Notes: generated by a model from the sequence alone, not told the origin. 64,000 nt of DNA from Cyclobacteriaceae bacterium (GCA_012033595.1 JAAUQL010000009.1:1-64000); one strand, 5' to 3'. Counted from the first letter of the stretch, positions 33,741 through 45,081 are shown. Made by a program: numbers and translations.

Positions 33741-34732
33741 TGAGCACTCCATTTTTAACTGTATCTCCGTCGCCCCACATTCATTCCGATGCCTCAGTGC
33801 AAAAGTTGATGTATGGGGTCATTATCGCTATGATTCCGGCTATGGCGGTATCTTTTTATGTCTTTGGTATTGGTGCGTTGTTCGTCACATTGCTTTCGGT
33901 AGTTAGTTGTGTGGTTGTCGAATTTGCGCTAAGCAAATACCTGTTGAAAAAAGAACCAACCATAGTAGATGGTTCTGCAGTGATCACCGGTATTTTGCTT
34001 GCATTCAACGTGCCCAGCAACCTGCCCTGGTGGGCGGTGATTATAGGCAGTATTGTCGCTATTGGCATTGGCAAGTCTGCCTTTGGCGGACTGGGAAATA
34101 ACCCATTTAATCCGGCCCTTGTAGGCCGGGTGTTTTTGCTCATTTCCTTTCCGGTGCAAATGACCAGTTGGCCGGTGCCCTTTGTTTCCAGGTTTCAGTT
34201 TTTAGATGCCACTACCGGGGCTACGCCACTTGGCGAATTAAAAGAAGGAATAAGTGCCGGCAGTCCTGTTTCGGATCTGATGAGCGAAGTGCCTTCCTAT
34301 CTCTACCTGTTGGCAGGAGGCATGGCAGGCTCTGTTGGTGAAATATCAGCTTTAGCACTCATTGTGGGCTTTCTTTATATGTTGTGGAAAAAAATAGTGA
34401 CCTGGCATACACCGGTGGCTATGTTGGCAAGCATCGTTGTGTTTTCCGGCATGCTTTGGATGATCGATCCCACCCGCTTTGTTGATCCGGTTTTCCATTT
34501 GCTCACCGGCGGCATCATGCTTGGTGCCCTTTTTATGGCTACTGATTATGTCACTTCGCCCATGACACACAAGGGCATGTTGATCTACGGTGCAGGTATT
34601 GGCATACTCACCATAGTAATCAGAACCTGGGGCGCATACCCCGAAGGGGTTTCTTTTGCGATACTCATCATGAATGGGGTAGTGCCCTTGATGAACAAAT
34701 ACATCAAACCAAAACGATTCGGAATCAAGTAA
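33740..34732 (+). CDS. rnfD: Electron transport complex subunit RnfD
   Basis: SPSPHIHSDASVQKLMYGVIIAMIPAM; DATTGATPL flavinylation motif. Confidence 0.95.
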   Translation: MSTPFLTVSPSPHIHSDASVQKLMYGVIIAMIPAMAVSFYVFGIGALFVTLLSVVSCVVVEFALSKYLLKKEPTIVDGSAVITGILLAFNVPSNLPWWAVIIGSIVAIGIGKSAFGGLGNNPFNPALVGRVFLLISFPVQMTSWPVPFVSRFQFLDATTGATPLGELKEGISAGSPVSDLMSEVPSYLYLLAGGMAGSVGEISALALIVGFLYMLWKKIVTWHTPVAMLASIVVFSGMLWMIDPTRFVDPVFHLLTGGIMLGALFMATDYVTSPMTHKGMLIYGAGIGILTIVIRTWGAYPEGVSFAILIMNGVVPLMNKYIKPKRFGIK

Positions 34733-34733
34733 C

Positions 34734-35315
34734 ATGGCACAGAAAGAATCAACACTTTTTAACATGATTAGCAGCCTGGTGGTGGTGACGCTGATCGCCT
34801 CTACCGCACTGGGATATGTCTATGAGCTGACCAAGGGGCCCATTGCCGAAGCAAAGCTCGCCAAGAAGCTAAAGGCGATAGACGAGGTGGTGCTGGAGTA
34901 TAACAATAAGCCTGTGGAAGAAATGTACAAAATTCCCATAGAGGGTTCTGCTGATAGTCTCGAAGTGTACCCGGCCAAAAAGGAGGGCAAACTTGTGGCC
35001 AGCGCCATCCGAACCTATTCTCCTAAAGGATATGGGGGCAATGTTTGGCTTATGGTAGGCATGCTTCCCGATGGCAGTATTCACAATATCTCCGTTTTGG
35101 AGCACCACGAAACCCCTGGTCTTGGCACTAAGATGGCCGATGATGCTTTCAAAAATCAGTTTTTAGGCAAAAATCCAGCATCATTTGATCTTAGCGTAAA
35201 AAAAGACGGTGGTAACATAGATGCCCTAAGTGGTGCTACCATTTCGTCGAGGGCTTTTGGTCATGCGGCACAGTTGGCATTTGATACCTATATGAAAGGA
35301 GGAAAGCATGAATAA
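34734..35315 (+). CDS. rnfG: Electron transport complex subunit RnfG
   Basis: GNVWLMVGMLPDGSIHNISVLEHHETPGLGTKM; LSGATISSRA flavinylation motif. Confidence 0.95.
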   Translation: MAQKESTLFNMISSLVVVTLIASTALGYVYELTKGPIAEAKLAKKLKAIDEVVLEYNNKPVEEMYKIPIEGSADSLEVYPAKKEGKLVASAIRTYSPKGYGGNVWLMVGMLPDGSIHNISVLEHHETPGLGTKMADDAFKNQFLGKNPASFDLSVKKDGGNIDALSGATISSRAFGHAAQLAFDTYMKGGKHE

Positions 35316-35892
35316 CGCAATGAATTTTTCGAAGGGCTTTTTTAGAGAAAACCCGGTATTTGTCCAGTTGCTGGGCATGTGCCCGACACTGGGGGTCACT
35401 TCTACGGCCATCAATGGTCTGGGCATGGGGTTGGCAACCACTTTTGTGTTGCTGATGTCAAATATTTCCATTTCCCTGGTCAAGAATCTCATCCCCGACA
35501 AAGTGCGGATACCCGCTTATATTGTCATCATCGCTTCCTTTGTCACGGTGGTCGATCTGGTCATGGCCGGGTTCCTGCCTGCCTTGCATGCGCAGCTAGG
35601 CTTGTTTATCCCGCTCATCGTGGTCAACTGCATTGTACTTGGGCGTGCCGAAGCATTTGCCTCCAAAAATGGTGTGGCAGATTCTATTTTCGATGGCTTG
35701 GGCATGGGTCTGGGCTTTGCCATGGCACTTACCATGCTGGGGTCAGTGAGGGAGTTGTTTGGCAGTCTGTCCCTTTTTGGGTTCAAACTGGTAGAAGCAG
35801 ATGGCATTTTGCTTTTTATTCTGCCTCCCGGTGCATTTATAGCCCTTGGGTTTTTAATAGCTTTTATCAATCATTTTAGAAAAACGGCCTGA
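35308..35892 (+). CDS. rnfE: Electron transport complex subunit RnfE
   Basis: FSKGFFRENPVFVQLLGMCPTLGVTSTAINGLGMG. Confidence 0.95.
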   Translation: MNNAMNFSKGFFRENPVFVQLLGMCPTLGVTSTAINGLGMGLATTFVLLMSNISISLVKNLIPDKVRIPAYIVIIASFVTVVDLVMAGFLPALHAQLGLFIPLIVVNCIVLGRAEAFASKNGVADSIFDGLGMGLGFAMALTMLGSVRELFGSLSLFGFKLVEADGILLFILPPGAFIALGFLIAFINHFRKTA

Positions 35893-35897
35893 GTATC

Positions 35898-36469
35898 ATG
35901 GAATATTTTATAATCGTATTTGGAGCGATCTTCGTCAACAACATAGTACTGAATCAGTTTCTTGGTATATGTCCTTTTTTGGGTGTTTCCACCAAGGTAT
36001 CTACCGGACTGGGCATGACTGGCGCCGTCACCTTCGTGATGGCCATCGCTACTACCGTTACCTATCTCATCCAGCAATATGTGTTGGTTCCGCTGGAAAT
36101 CACCTACCTGCAGACTATATCTTATATTCTCATTATCGCCGCTCTGGTGCAATGGTAGAGATTATTTTGAAAAAGGTAAGTCCGTCATTATATCAGGCTT
36201 TGGGGGTATATTTGCCACTGATCACCACCAACTGTGCAATATTAGGGGTGGCCATTTTGGTTATCCAAAATGAGTTCAACCTTATCGAAAGTGTGTTGTT
36301 TGCCGTGGCCAATGCAGTCGGTTTTGGACTGGCACTGGTTATTTTTGCCGGTATCCGAGAGCAAATGGAACTGGTGGATTTGCCAAAGGGAATGCGCGGA
36401 GTTCCTACATCACTGGTGATAGCCGGTTTGCTCTCTATGGCCTTTATGGGTTTTGCGGGACTGGTTTAG
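35898..36469 (+). CDS. rnfA: Electron transport complex subunit RnfA, frameshifted near 36152
   Basis: MEYFIIVFGAIFVNNIVLNQFLGICPFLGVS; one A added at GTGCAATGG restores [36 protein letters not shown]. Confidence 0.93.
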
Positions 36470-36591
36470 GGCAAGGGGCTGGGTACTTGGTTCCAGGTGC
36501 TGGGTGCTGGGTGTTTGTTGCCACAACAAAAAATGTGTACAATAAAGCTTGAGGCTGGTAGCTAAGAGCTTAAAGCTTAATTTTAAAAACT

Positions 36592-37575
36592 ATGGTAAAT
36601 CTGGCCACAAAATACATGGGGTTGAATTTGAAAAACCCGATCATCGTTTCGAGTTGTAGCCTTACGCACAGCGCAGATGGTGTGAAGCGATGTGCCGATG
36701 CCGGTGCCGGTGCAGTGGTGCTGAAGTCACTTTTTGAAGAGCAGATCAATGCAGATGTGAAAGCGCTGGCCAACAGCACGGTTACTCAATTTCATGCTGA
36801 AGAGTGGGATTACATCCAGCGTATGGGCCTCGATATGAATGCCGACGAATACCTCACCATTATTGAGGAGTCGAAGGCGAGAGTGGATATACCGGTAATC
36901 GCCAGTCTCAACTGCATATCGGGCGACCGATGGACGGAATTTGCCAAATATATTGAAAAAGTTGGGGCTGATGCCATAGAACTCAATATCGCCGTAATGC
37001 CCCGGGAGTTTGATGAAGACCCGGAAAAAATCGAAAAGCATATCTACAGCATAATTTCGAATGTAAAAAAGGAGGTGAATATCCCGATCGCCGTCAAGTT
37101 GGGGCCCTACTTCACTTCAATGCCAAGAGTGGCCAAAGGTGCCCGCAAAGCCGGTGCTTCGGGATTGGTGCTCTTTAATCGCTTTTACCAAACCGATATC
37201 GACATCAACAAGCTGTCGCACGAATCCAAAAACAAATACAGCAGTCCGGCCGAAATGTCAAACACGCTGCGTTGGATATCACTGTTGTACCAACAGGTCG
37301 GTTGCTCGCTGGTGGGCAACACGGGCATTCACGACGGGGAAGCGGTGATCAAGCAATTGCTGGTCGGCGCCAAAGCGGTGGAGATTTGCTCCACCTTGTT
37401 TGTGAATGGCATGGGTCAGATCAACCTGATGCTGGAAGATTTGTCGTATTGGATGCAGGAGCATGGCTACGAAACCATTGACGACTTCCGTGGGCGCATG
37501 AGCCACAAAAATTCCAAACAACCTGAATACTTCGAAAGGCAACAATACATCAGGGCACTGGTAGGGGTTGATTGA
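36592..37575 (+). CDS. Dihydroorotate dehydrogenase-like protein
   Basis: MGLNLKNPIIVSSCSLT; IPIAVKLGPYFTSMPRVAKGARKAGASGLVLFNRF. Confidence 0.85.
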   Translation: MVNLATKYMGLNLKNPIIVSSCSLTHSADGVKRCADAGAGAVVLKSLFEEQINADVKALANSTVTQFHAEEWDYIQRMGLDMNADEYLTIIEESKARVDIPVIASLNCISGDRWTEFAKYIEKVGADAIELNIAVMPREFDEDPEKIEKHIYSIISNVKKEVNIPIAVKLGPYFTSMPRVAKGARKAGASGLVLFNRFYQTDIDINKLSHESKNKYSSPAEMSNTLRWISLLYQQVGCSLVGNTGIHDGEAVIKQLLVGAKAVEICSTLFVNGMGQINLMLEDLSYWMQEHGYETIDDFRGRMSHKNSKQPEYFERQQYIRALVGVD

Positions 37576-37750
37576 GAATGGATTTTTGATTGTAAGGCAG
37601 GGTATTAATAAGCTTTATCGTGTGAATAGTTATACATGCCCTTCTCCTCTTTATTGCATAGCTGTGTTTTTGTATTGGCGGCCATTCTATTCGTGTTTTT
37701 CGGCTGATTAGATTAGTATCAAATAACCGAAAAGCTAAGGTTGAAAAACA

Positions 37751-39072
37751 CTAAGGCTTGATAGCAGTAACCCGCCAGATGGCATTACCCACATCGTCAG
37801 CCACCAGCAAGGCACCATACTTATCATTCACAACTCCCACAGGCCGACCCATTGCATCACCATTTTCCAGGACAAAACCTGTCAGGACGTTGATCGATTC
37901 CCCGGCCGGACTCCCTCGGCAAACGGCACAAAAATGACTTTATATCCACTGCGCGGTTTGCGGTTCCATGAGCCATGTTGGCCTATAAACATTCCATTTT
38001 CGAATCGGGCAGGCAGCGCAGTACCTTGCGAAGAAGCGAGGCCAAGGGAGGCCGTGTGCGATCCCAGGGCATAATCGGGCACCACCGCCTTGGACACCAA
38101 GTCCAGATTCTGTGGCTTTACACGGGCATCGAGGATAGAGCCAAAATAGCTGTATGGCCAGCCATAAAAAGCACCTTCCTGAACGGAAGTCATGTAATCA
38201 GGCACCAGGTCATTGCCCAGTTCATCACGTTCGTTTACTGCTACCCAAAGTGCGTTGGTATGTGGCTCCCACGCCATACCTACAGGGTTTCTCAGGCCGG
38301 AAGCAAAAATTCGGTAGCTGCCTGTTTGCGGATTAACTTCCAATATAGCTGCGCGCTCTTTTTCTGCATCCATACCCCTCTCGCCCACGTTGCTATTAGA
38401 TCCAACACCTACATACAATTTTGAGCCATCGGGAGAAGCCACAAGACTTTTGGTCCAATGGCGGTTGATCGGCCCGGCCGGAAGATCCGTGACTTTAGTG
38501 GCCTGCGCAGTTATTTCTGTTTGCCCTGCTGCATAAGGGAAGCTTACCAGTGCATCGGTATTGGCCACATAAAATTGGGTACCAACCAGCGCCATGCCAA
38601 AGGGGGAGTTCAGCCCCGACAAGAATATTTTTCTAATTTCTGCAATACCATCGCCGTCAGCATCGCGCAGTAAGGTAATTCGATTCGCACTCGGTACCGC
38701 TCCACCGGCTTTTTTCTGAAAAAGTTTAAACAACCAACCTTTAATTCCCTTTCCATTTTTTGGCCTTTTGGGGGCATTGGTCTCTGCCACCAGCACGTCA
38801 CCATTTGGGAGGACATACAGCCAGCGCGGGTGGTCGAGATCACGGGCAAATGCATTGACTTCCAAACCCTCTGCCGCTACTGGTTTATGGTCATCTTTCC
38901 AGCCTTTGGCATCTACAACGTTTACCATCGGAATCAGCGATGTTTTGGGCGCTGGCAGCACCGGATTTTTGCCTATGCCGCTCGAAATCGGGAGGTGCTT
39001 TTTGCTGGCACACCCAACAAACCCTGCTATCAGTAGCGATAGTAATAAATATTGAAAGCTTGAGTAAATCAT
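37751..39072 (-). CDS. PQQ-dependent sugar dehydrogenase (sorbosone dehydrogenase-like) lipoprotein, frameshifted near 37908
   Basis: [25 protein letters not shown]-terminal [53 protein letters not shown] in another frame. Confidence 0.85.
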
Positions 39073-39820
39073 TTTAAATTCCTTTGGCGTCTTCAAAAAG
39101 TTTAGCTGGTCGTTTTTTGATTTGCTGATCAAAATACACCTGTATCTTTTTTTATGTTAAACAAAACTATTAAAAAATTATTTTTTGGCTGGATCAACTT
39201 TAAAATTGTTCCAAGCAAAAAAGTAGTTATTGCCGGAGTACACGCCCCGGTTCTCTGATTTCTTATTTTAGTTTTTAATTAAAAAATTAAATAAGGATTA
39301 TAATATAGAAATATTGCAAATGCTAAGTCAAGCAGATGGAGCATTATGGAGATTGGGCATGTGATATTGATATACAAAAAATTGGGGAGTTGTCAGGTGC
39401 AAAACCGACAGTGATATGTTGTTCTTTGATGATATTTGCCCTCAGGCATGTCCAAATTGTACTGCCCGGTAACGAAATTTGGAGTAAGCCATGTTTTTGG
39501 GCAATATGGATATTCGCTTCATGAAAATGAAGTATTTTGGATGGACAGATGAGCATTTGAAGCGAAAATGATACGAAATACTGTTAAAAAAGCTATCCAC
39601 CTTTCGGCGGATTTAATTCAACACGCAGGAGACGTAAACCGGGCGGTGAAGGTAAATCCAACTTTTGTACATTTACTAAAAAATTGTAACGTTTTGATAC
39701 GTTTGAGCATTGATTTGCCGGCATACATATATTGCCACCGATGTGTAAAAGCAAATTGCTCAATATTGCTTTCAAAGAATCTATTATTCAGGAAATGATT
39801 TAAACGAAATTAAAAATAAT

Positions 39821-42207
39821 ATGAAAATTAAATGCAAACTTTTTTTACTACTAGTTTTAAGCACTTTTTGGCACACTCAAATATTTGCTCAACATGCTAC
39901 TGAGATATCTCCAAAATTGGTTCGTGAAAAGTGGGATGCTAAATGGATAGCTCATCCACGAAGTAATGAACAATTTGGCGTGTATAATTTTCGTAAAGCA
40001 TTCGAGCTAAAACAGGCACCCAAAAAATTCATTATTCACATATCTGCCGATAACAGGTATTGGTTATACATAAATGGAAAACGCATCTGTACAGGTCCTG
40101 CAAAAGGCGATGTTGCCAATTGGAATTTTGAGAGTTTGGAAATATCAGGTCATTTAAGAAAAGGAACTAATGTTTTGGCTGTTACTGTATGGAATCAAGG
40201 AGATTACAGGGCGGCATGGCAACAGACTTATAAAACAGGATTGGTGGTACAGGGAAACTCATCGGTCGAAGCCATTTTAAATACAAATGAGACGTGGAAG
40301 GTGGCTGAAAATAACGCATACTACCCGTTGTACGATGGGTATAAATTCATAGGAGCCAGAGAGGCATTTTTGCAGTAAAATTTCCATTTGGATGGGAAAA
40401 ACCAGATGCTGATGAGAGTTATTTTGTCAAGGCTGTTGTGTCGGAAGATGCAGTTCCTTCGGGGTTTAGCGGTAATTATGCCAGAAAACTGATTCAAAGT
40501 ACCATTCCATTACCCGAAGAAAAACATCAGCGTTTTGCCTCGATAAGGAAAATGGAAAACATTAATTATTCAGACAATTTTATTAAAGGAAACGGAGATT
40601 TAGAAATATATCCCTGGGGGAAGATAACAATCTTAATTGACCAGGAACATCTGACAACCGCTTATCCCGAGTTATTGTTGAGTGGCGGGAAAGGTTCAAG
40701 AATAACTCTAACCTATATGGAAGCCCCATTTATCGACGTTGACAAGGAATATAAAGGCAACAGAAATGAAATAGAAGGAAAAAAGATTCATGGCTATTTT
40801 GACATAATTTATCCAAACGGTGATAGCAATATCCTTTATCGCCCCTTGTATTACCGGACATTTCGCTATGTGCAAGTTGACATTGAAAACTACCTTCAAC
40901 CACTCATTATCCACGATTTTTCTTCAAAGTTTACAGGGTATCCTTTTAAAAAAATAGCACACTTTCAAAGCAGTGATTCCACACTAGCAGATATATGGAA
41001 TACTGGTTGGCGTACTGCCAGACTATGCGCTTACGACAGCTATATGGACTGCCCGTACTATGAACAGCTACAGTATATTGGCGATACCCGCATTCAGGCA
41101 TTAATTTCATTATATATGACGGGAGATGACCGTTTGATGAGAAATGCTATTAGTCAATTTCATAATTCACAAATTGATGAGGGGCTTACTCAAAGTCGCT
41201 ATCCTGGCATTTTTAAGCAGGTAATACCTCCTTTCTCCTTGTTTTGGACACTAATGGTTCACGATTATTGGATGCATAAACAAGATGATGCATTTGTTAA
41301 GCAATTTCTCAAGGGGATTTTAGACGTTTTGGAATGGCATAAAAGCAAGATTGATGAGGAATCGGGTATGTTGGGCAAGTTGGATTTCTGGAATTTTGTT
41401 GACTGGCCAAAAGAATGGCCATGGCTGGGTTACGATGAGGTTAGTGGACTGCCCAAGGGTTCGAGCAATGGTAATTCCGCTATTCATACCTTACAATATG
41501 TTTATGCCATCAATCAATTAGTTGAGATGTTTGATGCTTTTGGTATGTCTGAAGAGGCAAATGAGTATAAAAAAATTGCCTCGTCACTAAAGGAGAATAC
41601 CTACCGACTATGTTGGGACAACCAAAGAATGATGATGGCTAGCTTACCTAATAAAAACGAATTTAGCCAGCATGCAAATGTTTTGTCTGTTCTATCCGGA
41701 ATCCCTGATAATATTGATGCAAAAGATTTATTGACACGCACAATTAATGACACAAGCCTTGTTGAATGTACGGTGTATTACCGGTTTTATTTAAACCAAG
41801 CATTGAGGCAGGCAGGGATGGGGGATAAATACATTGAAATGTTAAGTCCCTGGCGAGATATGTTGTCGATTGGTCTAACCACTTTTGCCGAAAAACCTGA
41901 GCCAAGCCGGTCTGATTGCCATGCATGGAGCGCCAGTCCAAATTATGATTTACTAGCCACCGTTTTAGGGGTGCGGCCAGGGAGTCCCGGTTTTAAGACA
42001 GTAAAGATTGAACCGCACCTGGGAGCACTTTCATTTGCTAAAGGGAAGGTGCCTTGTCCACAAGGTATAATTGAGATTAAAATTGAAAGGCAAAATGAAA
42101 AAAAGATGGAAGCCCTTATTAAAATTCCTAAAGGGATGCATGGCACATTTTTATGGAATGGAGAGCTAATCCCTATTTCGGAAGGAGAGCAGATAGTTAC
42201 GAGATAA
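39821..42207 (+). CDS. Alpha-L-rhamnosidase (GH78-like), frameshifted near 40372
   Basis: WIAHPRSNEQFGVYNFRKAFEL; YDSYMDCPYYEQLQYIGDTRIQALISLYMTGD; C-terminal SCHAWSASPNYD-type region; one T added to GCATTTTTG restores the frame. Confidence 0.88.
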
Positions 42208-42479
42208 AAGAAAGTGCGACAATGTCAATCTATAATAAGCGGTATAAAATACAGAAGTTTAGGTAGTTATGCATAAAACATCACTCGCATCAAAGGTCGT
42301 TGCACCTTGATATTAAGGGAGCTCTAATTGCCCAATTTCATGCCGCTGAGCGTTGTGGGCATGCCGATCACGATAACAAGCAACCGAATAATGATTGAAT
42401 AACAGGAATCGTATTCAAATGCAAAGGAAATATTTGGTACTCCCAATGATTGAGCAGATTTCATTTTGGCTTCTCTCTG

Positions 42480-42654
42480 GTCTGGCTCCGCTTGCTGCAT
42501 TTTCGCCGGTATTGACCACCGTTACTTCAAAATATTGCTACTCTACTTCATAGATCAATTCTTGTTCACTTAGTCCATCTATGGAACTGAAATAAATGAC
42601 AGCGGAGGCGATGGCTGCCAACGCAATAGCCGAAATGATGATGCTCTTTTTTAT
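42480..42654 (-). pseudogene. N-terminal remnant resembling an RND/HlyD periplasmic adaptor
   Basis: Minus-strand translation IKKSIIISAIALAAIASAVIYFSSIDGLSEQELIYEVE*QYFEVTVVNTGE; in-frame TAG and loss of homology downstream. Confidence 0.4.
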
Positions 42655-42815
42655 GTTATGGGTTTATAATACCATTCAGACCTGAGCCCGAAACAAAAAA
42701 ATGTCTGGAGAGCCAAATGGTAATAAGGAACAGATATGGTCAAATTTACTCAAATACCAGATGCCTGGCAATGAGTGGAAAGTAGAAAATGGACTAACTA
42801 TAATAGCCCAAAAAT

Positions 42816-42893
42816 GGAAACAGACGGTATAAAACCGCCTGTTTACCCTATCAAATGAAGAGGAGTATCCTTCAACCTGTTAATTGAAGGATA
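42816..42893. terminator. Tandem hairpins downstream of cysH
   Basis: GGAAACAGaCGG..CCGcCTGTTTaCC (42816-42847) and TATCCTTCAA-N8-TTGAAGGATA (42866-42893). Confidence 0.55.
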
Positions 42894-43002
42894 AAATAAG
42901 GTAAACAAGCAAAGGATCGGGATTTATTTTACCTCTAACTAATTAAATCTGATTTCTGAAACAAATTAAGAAATTGATCGCCTTGCTTGTTACCTTATAT
43001 CT

Positions 43003-43710
43003 TTATAGATGCAGCCCGCATTCGGTTTTTACCGTTTGAGCCCACCTGCCTTTTCTTTTTTTTCCTTTCAATGTACAATGTTTACACCCTATCGATTCAT
43101 AGCCTAGAGGTTTGAGCGGATGCATTGGCAAATTGTTTTTTTCTATTACACCAAGAGCCTCTTCTTCGCTCACATCAAGGATAGGGTAAAACTTGATGAC
43201 CCCCTTTTTTACTTCAAAAATATTCAGATTTTCCCTGTGGCTGCTTTGCCAGGACATCAATCCTGAAATCCAAACTTCATACTTGTCGCGGATTTTTTCA
43301 AAAGGTTCCACCTTGTTTATATGGCAACATTGGTCAGGGTCGTAACGCCACAATTCACCTATTCTGGAATATTCGTTTTGATCTATATCCGGTGTAATGC
43401 TAATTACATTTAGGTCGAACAAGTTAGTAAGTTTTTCTTTATAATCCAGCGTTTCCTGGAAATGATATGTAGTATCGATGAAATGAACCGGTTGTTTGAT
43501 GCCCGCCTGGTGAAAAAGAAACAATTGGTAAACTGCCGTTGTGCCAAATGAGGAAGTCAACAATACCTTGTCAAAATCTTTGTAGATCTCCTGTATTCGC
43601 TCCACCGGGGTGAGCTTTTTGTACTTTTCGTTCAGCTCGTCCAAATCAGGTTCTGATCCGGTCGCTGAGGTATATTTGGCGGGTACGTTATCTTGCAGTG
43701 CTGCTGGCAT
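43003..43710 (-). CDS. cysH: Adenylyl-/phosphoadenylyl-sulfate reductase, [4Fe-4S] APS type; start likely ATG 43710
   Basis: LLTSSFGTTAVYQLFL, DPDQCCHINKVEP, GCKHCTLKGKKRKGRW, C-terminal ECGLHL. Confidence 0.93.
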   Translation of the reverse strand: MPAALQDNVPAKYTSATGSEPDLDELNEKYKKLTPVERIQEIYKDFDKVLLTSSFGTTAVYQLFLFHQAGIKQPVHFIDTTYHFQETLDYKEKLTNLFDLNVISITPDIDQNEYSRIGELWRYDPDQCCHINKVEPFEKIRDKYEVWISGLMSWQSSHRENLNIFEVKKGVIKFYPILDVSEEEALGVIEKNNLPMHPLKPLGYESIGCKHCTLKGKKRKGRWAQTVKTECGLHL

Positions 43711-43711
43711 G

Positions 43712-44302
43712 TTACGTCGTTGTTTTTTTTGATAAAAACGAAGCGGTAAGCTCGTTGAGGGCATTTACCTTTAGCTGGAAATCTCCTTTTAGCCCATTGC
43801 GATAATTGTGCAGGTTGTCGATCAGTTCCTGAAGGTTTTCCGGAAGAACATCTTCGAGAAATTCCCGAAATCGTTTTGCAAAAGTCGGGGACTTGCCGTT
43901 GGTGCTGATGCCGATTTTAAGATCGCCCTTTTGCACCACCGATCCCAGGTAGAAGTCGCAGAGATCTGGTGTATCTGCCACATTGGTCAATATCCGCTTT
44001 TTACGTGCTTCCACTTTGATGCGCTCATGTAGTTGGCGGTCGTCAGTGGCTAGTATCAGCAGGTCAAACCCCTCCAGATCGCTGGTAAAAAACTTTCGCA
44101 ACAGCAGTTTAATGTTGCTGTTTGCTGCGGCAAGTCGCACTATTTCATCACATATGCGGTCGGCTATGATGGTGACCCTGGCTGCAGGGCTGCTTTTGAG
44201 CAAGGCCTCCAACTTTTCCAAACCAACATTGCCCCCACCCACCAGCAGGGTGTGCAGGTTTTCCAGTTTTAGAAATATCGGATAAAGTTTGTTCTGTCCC
44301 AT
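43712..44302 (-). CDS. Precorrin-2 dehydrogenase / sirohydrochlorin ferrochelatase (CysG N-terminal/Met8-like)
   Basis: YPIFLKLENLHTLLVGGGNVGLEKLEALL; VVQKGDLKIGISTNGKSPTFAKRFRE. Confidence 0.92.
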   Translation of the reverse strand: MGQNKLYPIFLKLENLHTLLVGGGNVGLEKLEALLKSSPAARVTIIADRICDEIVRLAAANSNIKLLLRKFFTSDLEGFDLLILATDDRQLHERIKVEARKKRILTNVADTPDLCDFYLGSVVQKGDLKIGISTNGKSPTFAKRFREFLEDVLPENLQELIDNLHNYRNGLKGDFQLKVNALNELTASFLSKKTTT

Positions 44303-44310
44303 CGTGGTTG

Positions 44311-45081
44311 TTATTGGATATATTCACTTAGCAGATGAGCAAAAGCATCTTTTTTAGTATGTCTCACAATTTCGCCAATCACTATGATGGCCGGCGAGCT
44401 CAAACCCAATATTTTTGCCTCTTCTGAAATCGTAGAAACAGTCCCCAGACCCAACTTTTCGTCAGGCCGGGAACCGTTTTGTACGATAGCTACAGGAGTG
44501 TTGTGTTTGTTCAAATCCCTAAATACGTTCAGGATTTCTTCCAGTTTTTTCATGCCCATCAATATGACTATGGTGGCGCTCGACTGCGCTGCCAGGTGGA
44601 GATCGTGGGTGAGCCTGCCAGATCGCGTAGTGCCTGTCACCACCCAAAAGCTTTCGGCCACACCCCGATGCGTGAGCGGTATATGCTGCATGGCAGGCAC
44701 CGCAAGTGCACTACTGATACCCGGCACAAATGCCGTGGCGATGCCATGGTGTTGAGCCACTTCCATTTCTTCCAGCCCGCGCCCAAAGACGAAAGGGTCG
44801 CCGCCTTTGAGGCGCACTACATGGCCGTGGCTCCTGGTATATTTTACGATAAGGCTGTTTATTTCTTCTTGCTGCGCACTATGCATACCGGCACGCTTGC
44901 CCACAAATAGCCTGAGCGCCCTGTCGGGCACATACGAAAGCAGAGCCTCATTGACGAGGGCATCGTACAATACCACATCGGCATCGGCAAGGGCTTTGAT
45001 GGCTTTTACCGTGATGAGTTCTTCATCGCCGGGGCCTGCTCCTACCAGGGTAAGTTTGGGTATGCGTTCCTTTTGTTCCAT
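44311..45081 (-). CDS. cobA: Uroporphyrinogen-III C-methyltransferase
   Basis: LTLVGAGPGDEELITVKAIKALADADVVLYDALV; VRLKGGDPFVFGRGLEEM. Confidence 0.96.
   Translation of the reverse strand: MEQKERIPKLTLVGAGPGDEELITVKAIKALADADVVLYDALVNEALLSYVPDRALRLFVGKRAGMHSAQQEEINSLIVKYTRSHGHVVRLKGGDPFVFGRGLEEMEVAQHHGIATAFVPGISSALAVPAMQHIPLTHRGVAESFWVVTGTTRSGRLTHDLHLAAQSSATIVILMGMKKLEEILNVFRDLNKHNTPVAIVQNGSRPDEKLGLGTVSTISEEAKILGLSSPAIIVIGEIVRHTKKDAFAHLLSEYIQ

Noticed and set aside
35379-35879. 166-aa ORF in another frame of rnfE
   Set aside because: Fully overlaps conserved rnfE in the same orientation; out-of-frame translation
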